The notes under the pieces were generated by a model. That model searched no databases. It was not told where the DNA came from and was given only the letters and a program-made list of their open reading frames with translations. Positions 63,285 through 64,000 of a stretch of DNA of 64,000 nucleotides are shown here, piece after piece; within the stretch, counting starts at the first letter, position 1; each line of letters opens with the position of its first letter. The translations under genes were made by a program, and so were the position numbers. Source of the stretch: Polyodon spathula (Eukaryota > Chordata > Actinopteri > Acipenseriformes > Polyodontidae); NCBI RefSeq assembly GCF_017654505.1, contig NC_054548.1:32563774-32627773 (forward strand), given 5' to 3'.

Positions 63285-63625
63285 CAGGGCTTCTCAAACT
63301 CGGTCCTGGGGACTCCCTGTGGCTGCTGGTTTTCATTCCAACCGAACTCTCAGTTACTGAACTAGGCTCTGAATTGAACTGATCATTTGCTTAATTAGAC
63401 ATTTTTACTTGTTTTCAGCTCTTGGACAGTTGCAGATTTCAAGTTACTTATGAAATGTTATACCGAATTTGAAATATGCAACTGTTCGAGATGAAAACAA
63501 GTAAAAAGGTCTAATTTAAGGAAATGATCCGTTCAATTAAGGGTCTAGTTAATTAATTGAGAGCTCAGTTGGAATTAAAACCAGCAGACACAGGGGGTCC
63601 CCAGGATCGAGTTTGAGAAGCCCTG
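63285..63625. mobile_element. Palindromic hAT-type MITE in cryaa intron 1
   Basis: 341 bp that fold back on themselves. The left end cagggcttctcaaactcggt is the complement of the right end (with one change), and the inverted match extends through most of the length. It is flanked by 8-bp duplications ctctaaat and ctctgaat (63277-63284 and 63626-63633), the length hAT transposases make. No ORF. Confidence 0.88.
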
Positions 63626-63698
63626 CTCTGAATGAACTTAGTTCAGAATACCTAGAGCCCCTTGTTTTTCGCAAATACGAAATAACACAAAATGTAAC

Positions 63699-64000
63699 TG
63701 TGATGGGGTGCCCACCCCTTGTGTGTATTTTATTTATTTGTTGAATTATGTATGTATTTATTGTATTATTGTTGTTATTGTTATATATTATGTTTGTTTA
63801 TATGCGAGCAGACGAAACCCGTCCACTGGTTGATACCACTTTGTTTGGATCGGCAGGGAGGGGGTTAAATCCCTCCCTGCCAAAACGGGAGAATGTGGAT
63901 GGAGCCTTAATTATGTAATTGTTAATTATTGGTTAATTTGGCTCCAGCCACAAACTATAACAGCGAGGAGAAATCCTTGGTCGGACAGAGAGAGTTGTGA
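63699..64000 (+). repeat. Possible LTR running off the window
   Basis: Begins TGTGATGGGGTGCCC and shares themes with the LTR at 11165-11577 in reverse (ggcagggagggggttaa, taattgttaatta, ggctccagccac). The right end is not in the window, so identity is unproven. Confidence 0.35.

Noticed and set aside
62281..64000. Exon 2 of cryaa within the window
   Set aside because: No frame with the start of the alpha-crystallin domain and a splice acceptor was found. The intron appears to extend past the window.

Overview
This window is vertebrate chromosomal DNA, most likely from a ray-finned fish. The only host gene I can support is at the right end: exon 1 of an alpha-A-crystallin gene (cryaa), at 62083-62280 on the + strand. 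It has a TATA box and a MAF-type half site upstream and an intact GT splice donor; exons 2 and 3 lie beyond the window. The mix of repeats (CR1 LINEs, DIRS, Penelope, Tc1, Ty3/gypsy, several endogenous retroviruses) suits a repeat-rich, possibly non-teleost fish such as a sturgeon or relative. That species guess is weak inference.

Nearly everything from 1 to 61.4 kb is mobile DNA, much of it nested. 0-2.5 kb: a decayed DIRS element on the minus strand (reverse transcriptase, RNase H, tyrosine recombinase). 2.78-13.27 kb: endogenous retrovirus ERV1 on the minus strand, with two LTRs, an AAAT target duplication, a tRNA-Ser primer site, RT, an open dUTPase and env remnants. ERV1 contains a 5'-truncated CR1 LINE (3.4-4.8 kb) and a GC-rich tRNA-Leu-primed element (9.4-11.6 kb). 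13.9-15.4 kb: a Tc1/mariner copy. 15.6-19.1 kb: a long CR1 on the minus strand. 19.1-25.6 kb: a decayed Ty3/gypsy element with a PNMA-like Gag, itself hit by two LTR insertions. 25.9-27.3 kb: a second copy of the sequence ERV1 landed in, carrying a solo LTR. 28.6-32.3 kb: the longest CR1 copy, on the plus strand. 32.5-40.6 kb: retrovirus ERV2 on the plus strand. 40.75-41.47 kb: a solo LTR.

41.5-49.1 kb is AT-rich and mostly unassigned, with microsatellites and one or two possible orphan LTRs. 49.1-51.7 kb: a second DIRS copy. 51.7-54.3 kb: a second tRNA-Leu-primed element with both LTRs and a GCTG target duplication. 54.6-60.3 kb: a Penelope-like element split by retrovirus ERV3 (56.1-59.4 kb, minus strand), which shares ERV1's tRNA-Ser primer type and also has dUTPase sequence upstream of env. 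60.8-61.4 kb: a solo LTR. Then come a 32-bp tandem repeat, the cryaa promoter and exon 1, and an intron with a palindromic hAT-type MITE. The window ends inside what looks like another LTR.

The observations I rate highest are: the two copies of a non-autonomous LTR element whose ORF joins two CCHC zinc knuckles to a long 12-residue acidic repeat; the tRNA-Ser-primed, dUTPase-carrying retrovirus lineage with a pair of apparently covarying leader hairpins; and a hammerhead-like core at the Penelope 3' end. Pol and env are broken in all three retroviruses, so none looks able to replicate.
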